Origin: an uncultured Pelagibacteraceae bacterium
GTDB taxonomy: Bacteria; Pseudomonadota; Alphaproteobacteria; Pelagibacterales; Pelagibacteraceae
Length of the DNA stretch: 64,000 nt
Assembly (NCBI GenBank): GCA_902574705.1
Contig: CACGOM010000005.1
Location: forward strand, 1-64,000
Direction of reading: 5' to 3'
In this document: one piece after another, positions 32,372-42,394 of the stretch
Numbering within the stretch: the stretch's first letter is position 1
Layout of the letters: the number at the start of each line of letters is the position of its first letter
Position numbers and translations under genes: made by a program
The notes under the pieces: model-generated
Database searches by the model: none
What the model saw: only the letters and a program-made list of their open reading frames with translations
What the model was told of the DNA's origin: nothing

Positions 32372-33024
32372 AATAAAGCAGACTCTTTTGAAATATATTT
32401 GTTTAAAGTTTTTTTTAAATTTTCTTCAGATTTAGCAAAAAAATGATTTGCATCTGAAATTTGATCAAATTGGACATTTATACCTTTTTGGTTCATAAGC
32501 CTGGTTTTAAGTTCATTAATAGAGTGTACTGGTACTAATTCGTCTTTTTTTCCATAAATGACCATTCCAGACGTTGGACATGGACTCAAAAAACTAAAAT
32601 CATAAACATTAGGCTGTGGAGAAATAATCACAAATCTATTTATTTCTGGTCTACGCATTAAAAGCTGCATAGCTATCAATGATCCAAATGAGAAACCAGC
32701 AATCCAACATTGAGAGTTATCAAAATTTTCTCTTTCAATCCAATCTAGAGCTGCAGCAGCATCAGCTAACTCGCCCTGTCCATTATCAAATTCTCCATCA
32801 CTTTTTCCAACACCTCTAAAATTGACCCTGCAAATCGAAAACTCATTGTCCATAAAAGTATTAAAAGTTTCAACAACAATTTTATTATTCATGGTTCCAC
32901 CATATTGTGGGTGTGGATGTAAAATTAATGCAACTGGAGAAGTTTTTTTTTTGCTTTTATAATATTTTGCCTCTAATCTACCTGCAGGACCCGGAATAAA
33001 TATTTCTACTACTTTGTTTTCCAT
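32368..33024 (-). CDS. alpha/beta hydrolase
   Basis: LILHPHPQYGGTMNNKIV, RVNFRGVGKSDGEFDNG, GFSFGS nucleophile elbow. Confidence 0.85.
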   Translation of the reverse strand: MENKVVEIFIPGPAGRLEAKYYKSKKKTSPVALILHPHPQYGGTMNNKIVVETFNTFMDNEFSICRVNFRGVGKSDGEFDNGQGELADAAAALDWIERENFDNSQCWIAGFSFGSLIAMQLLMRRPEINRFVIISPQPNVYDFSFLSPCPTSGMVIYGKKDELVPVHSINELKTRLMNQKGINVQFDQISDANHFFAKSEENLKKTLNKYISKESALF

Positions 33025-33107
33025 TGTTATTGATAATTAATCTCAAAAAAAAATTATATTTTTCTACCAAAATAGAGCGACAAATTGCAAGTACTAAAAA
33101 AAATAGG

Positions 33108-33132
33108 ATACTTGACTAATTTAGTCGGGTAT
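33108..33132 (+). promoter_or_regulatory. predicted type 1 IscR (Fe-S) operator ATACTTGACTAATTTAGTCGGGTAT
   Basis: 25-nt match at every position to the ATASYYGACTRWWWYAGTCRRSTAT consensus; 28 bp upstream of the Rrf2-family gene of the suf operon. Confidence 0.85.
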
Positions 33133-33160
33133 ATATATAAGTCAAAAAAAATTAATAAAT

Positions 33161-33568
33161 ATGCGGTTAAATACTAAATCAAGATATGCGGTTATGGCCC
33201 TTGCTGACATGGCCAGTTTTAATCCAAATAAGCCAATAAGTTTAAGAGATATATCTCTAAGACAAAGTATTTCACTGCAATATTTGGAACAAATTTTCTT
33301 AAAATTAAAAAAATACAATATAGTTAGAAGCGTTAGAGGATCCAACGGTGGATATGTGTTATCAAAAAATTCAAACAATATAAAATTGTCAGAGATTTTT
33401 TCAGCTTTAAATGAAAATGTTAAAACAATTGGTTGCGATAAAAATTCAAAAAAAGGATGCAACGGTAGATCAACCAAATGCATAACGCATGATTTATGGG
33501 ATGAGCTAGATTTACATATTAATGCTTTTTTTGAAAATAAAAATTTAGAGGATTTAATTAGAAATTAA
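33161..33568 (+). CDS. iscR: Rrf2 family transcriptional regulator, IscR-like
   Basis: [47 protein letters not shown], three Cys ([13 protein letters not shown]); heads suf operon. Confidence 0.92.
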   Translation: MRLNTKSRYAVMALADMASFNPNKPISLRDISLRQSISLQYLEQIFLKLKKYNIVRSVRGSNGGYVLSKNSNNIKLSEIFSALNENVKTIGCDKNSKKGCNGRSTKCITHDLWDELDLHINAFFENKNLEDLIRN

Positions 33569-33569
33569 A

Positions 33570-35006
33570 ATGAGAGAAAAAGAATTAGAAAAATTAAAAG
33601 ATTATAAATATGGTTTTTCTACAGATATAGAAAATTTTAAAGCTCCCAAAGGTTTAAACGAAGAGGTGATAAGATTTATCTCTAAAATAAAAAAAGAACC
33701 AAAGTGGTTGTTAGATTGGAGACTCAAAGCTTTTGAAAGATTAAAGGTTCTTAAAGAACCAGATTGGCAAAAACCTAAATATCCAAAAATAAATTATCAG
33801 GATTTATATTATTACTCTGCACCTAAAAGTTTTAAGGAAAAACCAAAAAGCCTTGATGAACTTGATCCAAAACTTTTAGAAACTTACAAAAAACTTGGAA
33901 TTCCATTACAAGAGCAAAAACGACTGAACAATATAGCGGTAGATGCAGTTTTTGACTCAGTTTCAGTTGCGACAACTTTTAAAGATAAACTTACTGAGAA
34001 AGGTATTATTTTCTGCTCTATATCTGAGGCAGTACAAAAACATCCAGAATTAGTAAAAAAGTATCTAGGAACAGTAATACCACTAACTGACCATTTTTTT
34101 GCAACTCTAAACTCAGCAGTATTTACTGATGGCTCGTTTGTATATATTCCACCAAATACTAGATGCCCAATGGAGCTCTCAACATACTTTAGAATTAATG
34201 CATCAGACACTGGACAATTCGAGAGAACTTTAATTATTGCTGATAAAGGAAGTTATGTAAGTTATTTAGAAGGTTGCACAGCTCCAATGAGAGATGAAAA
34301 TCAATTACATGCCGCAAACGTTGAATTAATAGCTTTAGATGATGCTGAAATTAAATATTCAACTGTTCAGAATTGGTATCCCGGCGACGAAGATGGCAAG
34401 GGTGGAATATATAATTTTGTAACTAAGAGGGGTCTATGTGAAGGAAATAATTCTAAAATTTCATGGACACAAGTAGAAACAGGATCAGCAATAACCTGGA
34501 AGTATCCAAGCTGTATACTTAAGGGTGATAATTCTATTGGAGAATTTTACTCAATTGCAATAACTAATAACCATCAAAAAGCAGATACTGGTACCAAGAT
34601 GATTCACATCGGCAAAAATACAAAAAGTAAAATTATTTCAAAAGGAATAAGTGCAGGAAAATCAGATATGACATACAGAGGCTTAGTTGATATTTTCAAA
34701 AAAGCAAAAAATTCAAACAATTATACACAATGTGACTCTTTATTGATGGGTAATAAATGCGGAGCACACACCATTCCTTACATTAAGAATAAAAATTCAG
34801 ACTCAACAATCGCGCATGAGGCTACTACTTCTAAAATAAGTGAGGAACAGTTGTACTATTGCCAGCAAAGGGGATTAAACTCTGAAGAAGCTGTAAGTTT
34901 AATTGTTAATGGCTTTTGTAAAGAAGTTTTGCAGCAACTACCAATGGAGTTTGCAGTAGAAGCTCAAAAGTTAGTTGGGATAAGCCTGGAAGGAAGCGTA
35001 GGCTAA
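33570..35006 (+). CDS. sufB: Fe-S cluster assembly protein SufB
   Basis: [51 protein letters not shown]. Confidence 0.97.
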   Translation: MREKELEKLKDYKYGFSTDIENFKAPKGLNEEVIRFISKIKKEPKWLLDWRLKAFERLKVLKEPDWQKPKYPKINYQDLYYYSAPKSFKEKPKSLDELDPKLLETYKKLGIPLQEQKRLNNIAVDAVFDSVSVATTFKDKLTEKGIIFCSISEAVQKHPELVKKYLGTVIPLTDHFFATLNSAVFTDGSFVYIPPNTRCPMELSTYFRINASDTGQFERTLIIADKGSYVSYLEGCTAPMRDENQLHAANVELIALDDAEIKYSTVQNWYPGDEDGKGGIYNFVTKRGLCEGNNSKISWTQVETGSAITWKYPSCILKGDNSIGEFYSIAITNNHQKADTGTKMIHIGKNTKSKIISKGISAGKSDMTYRGLVDIFKKAKNSNNYTQCDSLLMGNKCGAHTIPYIKNKNSDSTIAHEATTSKISEEQLYYCQQRGLNSEEAVSLIVNGFCKEVLQQLPMEFAVEAQKLVGISLEGSVG

Positions 35007-35740
35007 TGCTTAAAATTAATAATTTAAAAGCGAACGTTGAAAAAAAATCAATATTGAATGGTTTCAATCTTGAAATAAAAGAGGGAGAAGTTCATGCAAT
35101 TATGGGCCCAAATGGATCGGGAAAAAGCACTTTATCCAACATTCTTTCAGGTAAAAAAGGGTATGAAGTTAGTGGTCAGATTTTATACGAAAATCAAAAT
35201 CTTTTTGATTTAGAGATTGAAGAAAGAGCACATAGAGGTATTTTTTTAGCATTTCAATATCCATTAGAAATCCCCGGCGTCAATACGAATACGTTTCTTA
35301 AAACATCTTTAAATTCTATTAGAAAGGCACGAGGAGAGAAGGAGCTAGACGCAATTGAATTTTTAAATCTGGTAAAAAATAAATCAAAAGAATTAAAGTT
35401 TGATGAAGAAAAATTAAGTAGACAGCTTAATGTAGGGTTTTCAGGTGGTGAAAAAAAGAAAAATGAAATCTTACAAATGTCAATTTTAAATCCAAAGCTT
35501 TCGATTTTAGATGAAACAGATTCAGGATTAGATATTGATGCTCTTAAAATAGTAGCTGATGGAGTAAATTCTTTAAGAAAAAAAAATAATTCTTTTCTAA
35601 TTATAACCCACTATCAAAGATTGCTAGATTACATTAAGCCAGACTTTGTTCATGTATTAATGAATGGAAAAATAATTAAGTCTGGCGGTCCAGAATTAGC
35701 TTTAGAGCTTGAAAAAAAAGGATATGAAAATTTTAATTAA
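35006..35740 (+). CDS. sufC: Fe-S cluster assembly ATPase SufC
   Basis: GPNGSGKSTL, VGFSGGEKKKNEILQM, DETDSGLDIDAL. Confidence 0.97.
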   Translation: MLKINNLKANVEKKSILNGFNLEIKEGEVHAIMGPNGSGKSTLSNILSGKKGYEVSGQILYENQNLFDLEIEERAHRGIFLAFQYPLEIPGVNTNTFLKTSLNSIRKARGEKELDAIEFLNLVKNKSKELKFDEEKLSRQLNVGFSGGEKKKNEILQMSILNPKLSILDETDSGLDIDALKIVADGVNSLRKKNNSFLIITHYQRLLDYIKPDFVHVLMNGKIIKSGGPELALELEKKGYENFN

Positions 35741-36985
35741 ATGGAAAAAAAAATTATAACAGATTTTGAAAATACATACAAAAACTCATCATTAAATGAT
35801 GATGTAAGATTTAAAAAAGAATTTTTAAATAAATTTATTGAAAAAGGTTTTCCATCAAAAAAATTAGAGAGCTGGAAATTTTCTGATTTAAATCAAATAA
35901 TTAATAAAAATATTGAAAATTTAATATTTTACAATGATATAACAAAATCAAACAAAATTGATGAGTCATTATATTTAAAAAATTTAGAACATAACAAAAT
36001 AGTTTTTATAAATGGAAAACTAGAAGAAATTAAATTTGAACATGAGGATAATAATAAGATAAAAATTTCTAAAGAAACAAAAATAGATGATAATTTATTT
36101 AAAGATAATGCGCTTATAGATCTAAATAATGCTTTTGCAATTTACAATTATAAAATTCATGTTGAAGATGGTTATAATGTCAAAAAACCAGTAGTAATTT
36201 ACCACACAACCAATAGTGAATTAAATTCCACAAATATAAATATTCAGCTTAATTTTTTATTAGGAGAAAATAGCTCTCTTAAACTCATTGATACATTCAA
36301 TGATATATCAGATAAAAATTTTATAAATATTTATTATAATTTTATATTAAAAAAAGATTCTGTTCTTAAAAATTTTAAATTAGATAATCTAATCAATAAT
36401 AACATTAAATATTCATTCAATAATATTGATCAAGAAACTAATAGTGTTTCAGAAACATTTATTTTATCGACCGGATCTAAATTTTTTAAAAATGAAATAA
36501 ATTGTAATCTAAAAGGAAAATATTCTTCCGCTTTTGTTAATGGTATATTTTCTTTGAGTGAAAATAGACATCATGAAATTAAAACCAATATTAATCACTT
36601 AATTGAAAATACTAAAAGTTATCAGTTGATTAAAAGTGTTTTAGATAATTCATCAAAAGCTGTTTATCAGGGAAAAATATATGTAGATAAAGATGCTCAA
36701 AAAACTGACGGTTATCAATTAAGCAAGGCAATTTTGCTAAATGAAAATTCAGAATTTAATGCAAAACCAGAGTTAGAAATTTATGCAGATGATGTTAAAT
36801 GTTCTCATGGATCAGCATCTGGTAGCTTGAACGATAATTCAATCTTTTATCTTAGATCTAGAGGCTTAAACTATAAGGAGGCCAAAAATCTTCTTATTAA
36901 AGGATTTTTGCTAGATGTGATTGAAAAAATTACAGATGAAGAAATAAAAAATATTATTAAGTCTACAATGGGATTATCAACTTGA
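35741..36985 (+). CDS. sufD: Fe-S cluster assembly protein SufD
   Basis: SufB/D C-terminal domain (VKCSHGSASGSLNDNSIFYLRSRGL); between sufC and sufS. Confidence 0.93.
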   Translation: MEKKIITDFENTYKNSSLNDDVRFKKEFLNKFIEKGFPSKKLESWKFSDLNQIINKNIENLIFYNDITKSNKIDESLYLKNLEHNKIVFINGKLEEIKFEHEDNNKIKISKETKIDDNLFKDNALIDLNNAFAIYNYKIHVEDGYNVKKPVVIYHTTNSELNSTNINIQLNFLLGENSSLKLIDTFNDISDKNFINIYYNFILKKDSVLKNFKLDNLINNNIKYSFNNIDQETNSVSETFILSTGSKFFKNEINCNLKGKYSSAFVNGIFSLSENRHHEIKTNINHLIENTKSYQLIKSVLDNSSKAVYQGKIYVDKDAQKTDGYQLSKAILLNENSEFNAKPELEIYADDVKCSHGSASGSLNDNSIFYLRSRGLNYKEAKNLLIKGFLLDVIEKITDEEIKNIIKSTMGLST

Positions 36986-38199
36986 ATATTGAAAACATAA
37001 AAAAACAATTTCCGATATTTAATAATAAAGTTCATAATAATGATCTTGTATATTTAGACAGCGCAAACTCCTCTCAGAAACCACAAGTTGTTGTTGATAG
37101 AATTTACGATTTTTATACAAAAGAATTTTCAAATGTTGGAAGAAGTGTTCATTATTTAGCGGTTGCAGCTACAAATTTATATGAAGAGACAAGAAGTTTA
37201 ATGCAAAAATATATTAATGCAAAAGATCCTAATGAGATTGTTTTTACAAAAGGGGCAACCGAAGCAATCAATTTAGTTGCTAATACTTTTGGACAGAAAT
37301 TTTTAAAAGAAGGTGATGAAATTATACTCACAGAACTGGAGCATCACTCGAATTATGTTCCATGGCATTATTTAAGAAGATCTAAAGGGATTCAAATTAA
37401 ATTTGCAGAAATTAATTCAGAGGGAGAAATTTCTCTTGAGAGTATAGAAAAATTGATGACGTCTAAAACAAAGATGATAGCTATTACTCATTTATCAAAT
37501 GTAACTGGGGCAATACTTCCAATAAAAGAAATCACACGACTAGCTCACTCAAAAAATATACCAGTTCTTATAGATGGATGTCAGGGCGCTCCGCATTTAA
37601 AACTTGATATGCAAGAAATTGGATGTGATTTTTATGCGATTTCATGTCATAAAATGTATGGTCCAACAGGTTTAGGAATTCTCTATGCAAAAAAAAAATG
37701 GCTAGAAACTCTTCCTCCATATCAAGGTGGAGGAGGTATGATCAGCGAAGTTAAAAAAGATGGTATCACTTTTGGAGATTTGCCAAACAAATATGAGGCA
37801 GGTACTATGGCAACAGCTCAAGTTATTGCGTTTGCTGAGTCAATAAAATTTTTAAATCAAATTGGGATTGAAAATATTGAAAAACATGAGAGTGAACTTA
37901 CCAAGTATGGTGAAGAAGTTTTAAGAAAAAATAATTCTGTTAAATTAGTAGGTAGCCCCAAAAACAAAGGTTCAGTATTATCATTTACCTTAGATGGGAT
38001 TCATGCACATGATATTGCAACAATTTTAGATGAAGACGGCGTTGCAATAAGAGCTGGTCATCATTGTTGTCAAATTCTTCATGATAAATTGGGTTTATCA
38101 GCAACTGCAAGAGCATCTTTAGGAGTTTATAATACAAAAGATGATATAGACAAATTAAATGAATCAATAAATAAATGTAAAAAAATATTTAATAAATAA
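36982..38199 (+). CDS. sufS: cysteine desulfurase SufS
   Basis: YLDSANSSQKPQ, HHSNYVPW, SCHKMYGPTGLGILY, RAGHHCCQ; TTG start. Confidence 0.96.
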   Translation: MNIENIKKQFPIFNNKVHNNDLVYLDSANSSQKPQVVVDRIYDFYTKEFSNVGRSVHYLAVAATNLYEETRSLMQKYINAKDPNEIVFTKGATEAINLVANTFGQKFLKEGDEIILTELEHHSNYVPWHYLRRSKGIQIKFAEINSEGEISLESIEKLMTSKTKMIAITHLSNVTGAILPIKEITRLAHSKNIPVLIDGCQGAPHLKLDMQEIGCDFYAISCHKMYGPTGLGILYAKKKWLETLPPYQGGGGMISEVKKDGITFGDLPNKYEAGTMATAQVIAFAESIKFLNQIGIENIEKHESELTKYGEEVLRKNNSVKLVGSPKNKGSVLSFTLDGIHAHDIATILDEDGVAIRAGHHCCQILHDKLGLSATARASLGVYNTKDDIDKLNESINKCKKIFNK

Positions 38200-38669
38200 T
38201 GGACTTAAAAGAATTATATCAAGAAATTATTTTAGATCATGGGAAAAATCCTAGGAATTTAAGAAAAACAACGAATTTTAATAAAGACGCGAAAGGACAT
38301 AACCCTTTATGTGGAGATAAAGTCCACGTTTATCTCAAATTAGATGAAGATAAAAAAGTTCAAGATATTTCTTTTGAGGGACAGGGATGTGCAATATCAA
38401 TGGCATCAGCATCTATTATGACTGACTTGGTTAAAGGCAAAGAAGAACATGAAGTAAAAGAAATAGTTAAAGATTTTTTAGAAATGATTAAAGAAAAAGA
38501 TAAGCTCAATAATAAAATTTTAGAGGAAAACGAAAAAACTAAACTCATGTGTTTATCTGGTGTAAAGAAATATCCAATGAGAGTAAAATGTGCAACTTTA
38601 TCTTGGCATACATTGACATCTGCAATAGATAACACACAACAGGAAATAAATAGTGAGAATATTGACTAA
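38199..38669 (+). CDS. sufU: SUF system NifU/SufU-like scaffold protein
   Basis: ILDHGKNPRN, NPLCGDKVHVYLKL, FEGQGCAISMASASIM, RVKCATLSWHTL. Confidence 0.92.
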   Translation: MDLKELYQEIILDHGKNPRNLRKTTNFNKDAKGHNPLCGDKVHVYLKLDEDKKVQDISFEGQGCAISMASASIMTDLVKGKEEHEVKEIVKDFLEMIKEKDKLNNKILEENEKTKLMCLSGVKKYPMRVKCATLSWHTLTSAIDNTQQEINSENID

Positions 38670-38968
38670 TGGAAATTAAAGAAAAAGTAATTACTGAAAT
38701 TAAAAAAATTTATGACCCTGAGATCCCTGTTAATATTTATGAATTAGGATTAATTTACGATGTAACAGTAGATAAAGATAATAAAGTTTATATTAAAATG
38801 ACCTTAACCACACCTAATTGTCCCGTAGCTGAAAGTTTACCTAATGAAGTCAAAAATAGTATAAAAGAGATTAAAGAAGTAAAAGATGTAGATCTTGATT
38901 TAGTTTGGGATCCACCTTGGGATAAATCAATGATGTCGGAGGCAGCAAAATTAGAATTAAATCTATGA
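38669..38968 (+). CDS. SUF-associated MIP18/DUF59 family protein (SufT-like)
   Basis: IYDPEIPVNIYELGLIYDV, TLTTPNCPVA, DLVWDPPWDKSMMSE. Confidence 0.9.
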   Translation: MEIKEKVITEIKKIYDPEIPVNIYELGLIYDVTVDKDNKVYIKMTLTTPNCPVAESLPNEVKNSIKEIKEVKDVDLDLVWDPPWDKSMMSEAAKLELNL

Positions 38969-39300
38969 CAAATCCAATAATAAAACTCAGTGATAATGCT
39001 GCTAACAAAATTAAGGAGATTATGTCTGGAGCTCAAAAAGACTCTATTGGAGTAAGAATAGGAGTAAAAGCCGGTGGTTGTGCTGGTATGTCTTACATTA
39101 TGGAATACGCAAAAAACTTAAATCCAAATGATGAAGTTATAGAAGATAAAGGAGTCAGAGTTTTCATTGATGCTGGAGCTGTTATGTACTTACTAGGAAC
39201 AGAAATGGATTATAAAACAGAGGAATTTTCATCATCATTTGTATTTAAAAATCCCAATGAAACGGAGAGATGTGGTTGTGGGGAGTCATTTAAAATCTAG
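38965..39300 (+). CDS. sufA: A-type Fe-S carrier (IscA/SufA)
   Basis: GVRIGVKAGGCAGMSYIMEY and C-terminal RCGCGESF. Confidence 0.94.
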   Translation: MTNPIIKLSDNAANKIKEIMSGAQKDSIGVRIGVKAGGCAGMSYIMEYAKNLNPNDEVIEDKGVRVFIDAGAVMYLLGTEMDYKTEEFSSSFVFKNPNETERCGCGESFKI

Positions 39301-39311
39301 TATTAGTTTAG

Positions 39312-39342
39312 TGCATATCTGCATTGCATTGTTTGCATATCT
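39312..39342 (+). repeat. 9-bp direct repeat TGCATATCT (39312-39320, 39334-39342) flanking palindrome TGCATTGCA
   Basis: Read directly; copies offset by 22 bp, just upstream of a TATGAT -10-like hexamer and the ORF at 39361. Confidence 0.7.
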
Positions 39343-39360
39343 ATGATAAATTACTGAATC

Positions 39361-39549
39361 ATGAGAGATTTAAAACATCTACAATCAAATGCAGCAAAAC
39401 TTGCTCAAGATATAAAAGAGAAAGCTCTTTTTAGATCACAAAGAAAAGCAGTCAATACAGGTGCTAATGGAACTTTGGAGTACACTATAAAAGAAGGTGT
39501 AAACAAATCTAAAATAGCTGACGCGCAACTTATAAAAAATAAAAAATAG
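39361..39549 (+). CDS. small basic hypothetical protein (62 aa)
   Basis: ATG ORF after a spacer with promoter-like sequence and before a hairpin; no recognised family. Confidence 0.65.
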   Translation: MRDLKHLQSNAAKLAQDIKEKALFRSQRKAVNTGANGTLEYTIKEGVNKSKIADAQLIKNKK

Positions 39550-39572
39550 TAAAAAATAAATTCTTACTATTT
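39544..39572 (-). terminator. 9-bp perfect hairpin AAATAGTAA/TTACTATTT with T-rich tract in the minus direction: glnA terminator
   Basis: Perfect inverted repeat with 11-nt loop; reading minus strand the stem is followed by TTTATTTTTTATAAG; overlaps both stop codons. Confidence 0.65.
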
Positions 39573-40977
39573 AGCTGCTGTAATACATCTGAAATTCAAT
39601 TGGATGAGGAGTATGCTCTAAATTGTAAATCTCTTCAAATTTTAAAGCTATATATGCATCTATTTGATCATCAGTGAATACATTTCCTTGTTTTAAAAAA
39701 TCTCTATCGGTATCTAGACTTTCCATTGCTTCCCTTAACGATCCACATACAGTTGGAATGTTTTTTATTTCTTCTTCAGGTAAAGTATAAAGATCTTTAT
39801 CAAATGACTCTCCTGGATGAATTTTATTTTTTATACCATCCAAACCTGCCATCAACATAGCAGAGAAAGTTAAATATGGATTTCCAGCAGCATCTGGAAA
39901 TCTAATTTCACATCTTGCACCTTTTTTACTTAGTGTGACTGGAATTCTGCATGATGCCGACCTATTTCTTGCAGAATAAGCTAAAAGAACTGGAGCCTCA
40001 AAACCAGGTATTAATCTTTTATAACTATTGGTTGTAGCATTAGAGAAAGCGTTAATTGCTTTTGCATGTTTAAGTATACCACCAATATAATGCAACGCAG
40101 TTTCCGATAATCCTGAATATTTATCTCCTGAAAATAGCGGTGTATCACCTTTCCAAATTGACTGGTGAATATGCATACCGGAACCATTATCTCCTTTGAC
40201 AGGTTTAGGCATAAAAGTTGCTGTCTTACCAAATGAGTGAGCTACCATTTGAACTACATATTTATACAGTTGAACATTATCTGCTTGGTTGACTAATGTT
40301 CCAAACAACATTCCTAATTCATGTTGACTTGGCGCTACTTCATGGTGATGTTTTTCAACAGTTATACCAACATCTCTAAGTCCTTTTAAGAATTCACCTC
40401 TCATATCCTGAGCACTATCAACTGGTGGGACTGGAAAATATCCACCTTTTATCCCAGGTCTATGACCCATGTTTCCATTTTCATACTTTTTTCCAGAATT
40501 GTAAGGTCCCTCTGTACTATCAATTATAAAACCAGTTTCGTTCATATCGTTTTTAATTCTCACATCATCAAATACAAAAAATTCAGGCTCAGGTCCAAAA
40601 TATGCTTTATCACCAATTCCTGTAGTTTTTAAATAAGCTTCGGCTTTTTTAGCTATACCTCTAGGATCTCTTTCATAAGGATCTTTTTTTATAGCATCTA
40701 AAATATCACAGAATAAAACAAGTGTATTATGAGAAGTAAATGGATCAACTACTTTTCTACTAAGATCAGGTTTTAAGATCATATCTGACTCGTTAATTGC
40801 TTTCCATCCAGCGATTGATGAACCATCAAAAAATACACCATCATTTAACATTCCCTCATCAACCACTGTTGAATCCATTGTTAAATGTTGAAGTTTTCCT
40901 CTTGGATCTGTAAATCTTAAATCTACATATTCAATTTCTTTATCTTTCATCAATTTTAAAACATCGCTTGCACTCAT
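39571..40977 (-). CDS. glnA: type I glutamine synthetase
   Basis: [44 protein letters not shown] adenylylation-site region; start set at MSASDVLK. Confidence 0.97.
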   Translation of the reverse strand: MSASDVLKLMKDKEIEYVDLRFTDPRGKLQHLTMDSTVVDEGMLNDGVFFDGSSIAGWKAINESDMILKPDLSRKVVDPFTSHNTLVLFCDILDAIKKDPYERDPRGIAKKAEAYLKTTGIGDKAYFGPEPEFFVFDDVRIKNDMNETGFIIDSTEGPYNSGKKYENGNMGHRPGIKGGYFPVPPVDSAQDMRGEFLKGLRDVGITVEKHHHEVAPSQHELGMLFGTLVNQADNVQLYKYVVQMVAHSFGKTATFMPKPVKGDNGSGMHIHQSIWKGDTPLFSGDKYSGLSETALHYIGGILKHAKAINAFSNATTNSYKRLIPGFEAPVLLAYSARNRSASCRIPVTLSKKGARCEIRFPDAAGNPYLTFSAMLMAGLDGIKNKIHPGESFDKDLYTLPEEEIKNIPTVCGSLREAMESLDTDRDFLKQGNVFTDDQIDAYIALKFEEIYNLEHTPHPIEFQMYYSS

Positions 40978-41035
40978 TTTTTCTCCTGTGTAAATTCTCC
41001 AAGTGAATATCAAAAACTACAGCAATAAGAACAAG

Positions 41036-41059
41036 ATTATAGCGATATCAGCTATGCAA
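41036..41059 (-). promoter_or_regulatory. candidate glnA promoter/operator: TTGCATAGCT ... TATAAT
   Basis: Minus strand TTGCATAGCTGATATCGCTATAAT; TATAAT -10 (41036-41041), dyad TAGC/GCTA abutting it. Confidence 0.45.
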
Positions 41060-41085
41060 TTTGCTCATAACTGTGATAATTAGAT

Positions 41086-41931
41086 ATGAAAATTATTAAG
41101 AATTCCTTGGGTTTTTGGGCAAAGGATTTCCCCTTCAAAAATAGCAAAAGCCATAAATATAATAGAGGTCAATTAATAGTTGTGTCTGGAGAAAATGAGA
41201 TAGTAGGAGCTTCCATGTTAAGCGCTGAGGCAGCTCTTAGGACAGGCGTAGGTTCAGTAAAAATGATTTGTTCAAAAAAAAATTTCAAACTATTTGCTTT
41301 GAAATTTCCTTCAATGCTTAAAAAAAAGATAAATAATTTTAGTGAATTCAAGACCTTCATAAATGATAATAAAGATTCTGTATATTTAATTGGACCTGGA
41401 GCTGGAGTTTCGCGAGTTACAATGAAAAAAACCATTTATCTTCTAAAAAATGTCAAATATGTTATTTTAGACGCTGATGCTCTGACATCATTTAAAAATA
41501 AAACTAATCATCTTTATAAGCTTTTAGATGAGAATAAAATAATAACACCACATATAAAAGAATTTCGGGCAATATTTCCTAATTTAAAAAAGATAAATAA
41601 TCACAAAAAACTAATTATTTCTGCTTTAAAAAAAATTAAGGCCACAATTGTTTTAAAAGGAAACCATACATTAGTAGGAAATCAAAAAAAACTAATAATC
41701 AATAACAAAACCTCAAACGAGCTTGCTGTTATTGGAACAGGAGATGTGTTGGCAGGTTTAATATCAAGTTTAGTTGGTGATAAAAAAATGAGTCCAATAA
41801 AAGCAGCATCAGCGGGAGTTTGGATACATAGTAAAATTGCAATTAAATTAAAAAAGGGACTTATAGCAGAAGACCTAATTAAAAATTTAAAAAAAACAAT
41901 TACAAATATATATGGAAGATATTCTAAATAA
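41086..41931 (+). CDS. ADP-dependent NAD(P)H-hydrate dehydratase (YjeF C-terminal/NnrD-like)
   Basis: YNRGQLIVVSG, GPGAGVS, DADALTSF, ITPHIKEF, GTGDVLAGLI. Confidence 0.9.
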   Translation: MKIIKNSLGFWAKDFPFKNSKSHKYNRGQLIVVSGENEIVGASMLSAEAALRTGVGSVKMICSKKNFKLFALKFPSMLKKKINNFSEFKTFINDNKDSVYLIGPGAGVSRVTMKKTIYLLKNVKYVILDADALTSFKNKTNHLYKLLDENKIITPHIKEFRAIFPNLKKINNHKKLIISALKKIKATIVLKGNHTLVGNQKKLIINNKTSNELAVIGTGDVLAGLISSLVGDKKMSPIKAASAGVWIHSKIAIKLKKGLIAEDLIKNLKKTITNIYGRYSK

Positions 41932-42394
41932 AGAGCCAGTTAAAAGAGTTCAAAAAGAACTTAGTGAATTTAGCAATGAGTTAAAGGTAACAGTTTTAAA
42001 TTCATCTGCTAAAACAGCCCAACAAGCTGCAGAAAGTTTAAATACAGAAGTTGGATCAATAGTAAAAAGTTTGTTATTTAAAACTGAGGATGGTTTTGTA
42101 CTTTGTTTAGTTTCTGGGGATAAGAGATGCTCTTTAAATAATTTAAAAAAAATCAAAAATCAAAAAAATGTTTCAATGGCAAATGCGGATGAGGTTAAAA
42201 AAGTTACAGGATTTTCTATTGGAGGGGTTTCTCCAGTTGCACACTTGCAACAACTAGAAATTTTTATTGACGAAGAATTAAATAGATTTAATTATATATT
42301 TGCTGCGGCAGGTCATCCAAATTGTATTTTTAAAATAAATTTTGACAACCTTAAAAAAATCACTAAAGGTTCAATAGAAAATATTACAGAATGA
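41912..42394 (+). CDS. YbaK/EbsC-type aminoacyl-tRNA deacylase
   Basis: AKTAQQAAESLNTEVGSIVKSLLFK, VSGDKR, SIGGVSPVAH, AAGHPN. Confidence 0.9.
   Translation: MEDILNKEPVKRVQKELSEFSNELKVTVLNSSAKTAQQAAESLNTEVGSIVKSLLFKTEDGFVLCLVSGDKRCSLNNLKKIKNQKNVSMANADEVKKVTGFSIGGVSPVAHLQQLEIFIDEELNRFNYIFAAAGHPNCIFKINFDNLKKITKGSIENITE

Noticed and set aside
40978-41085. Possible glutamine (glnA-type) riboswitch upstream of glnA
   Set aside because: Spacer shows promoter-like and dyad sequence but no multi-stem junction that I can identify.
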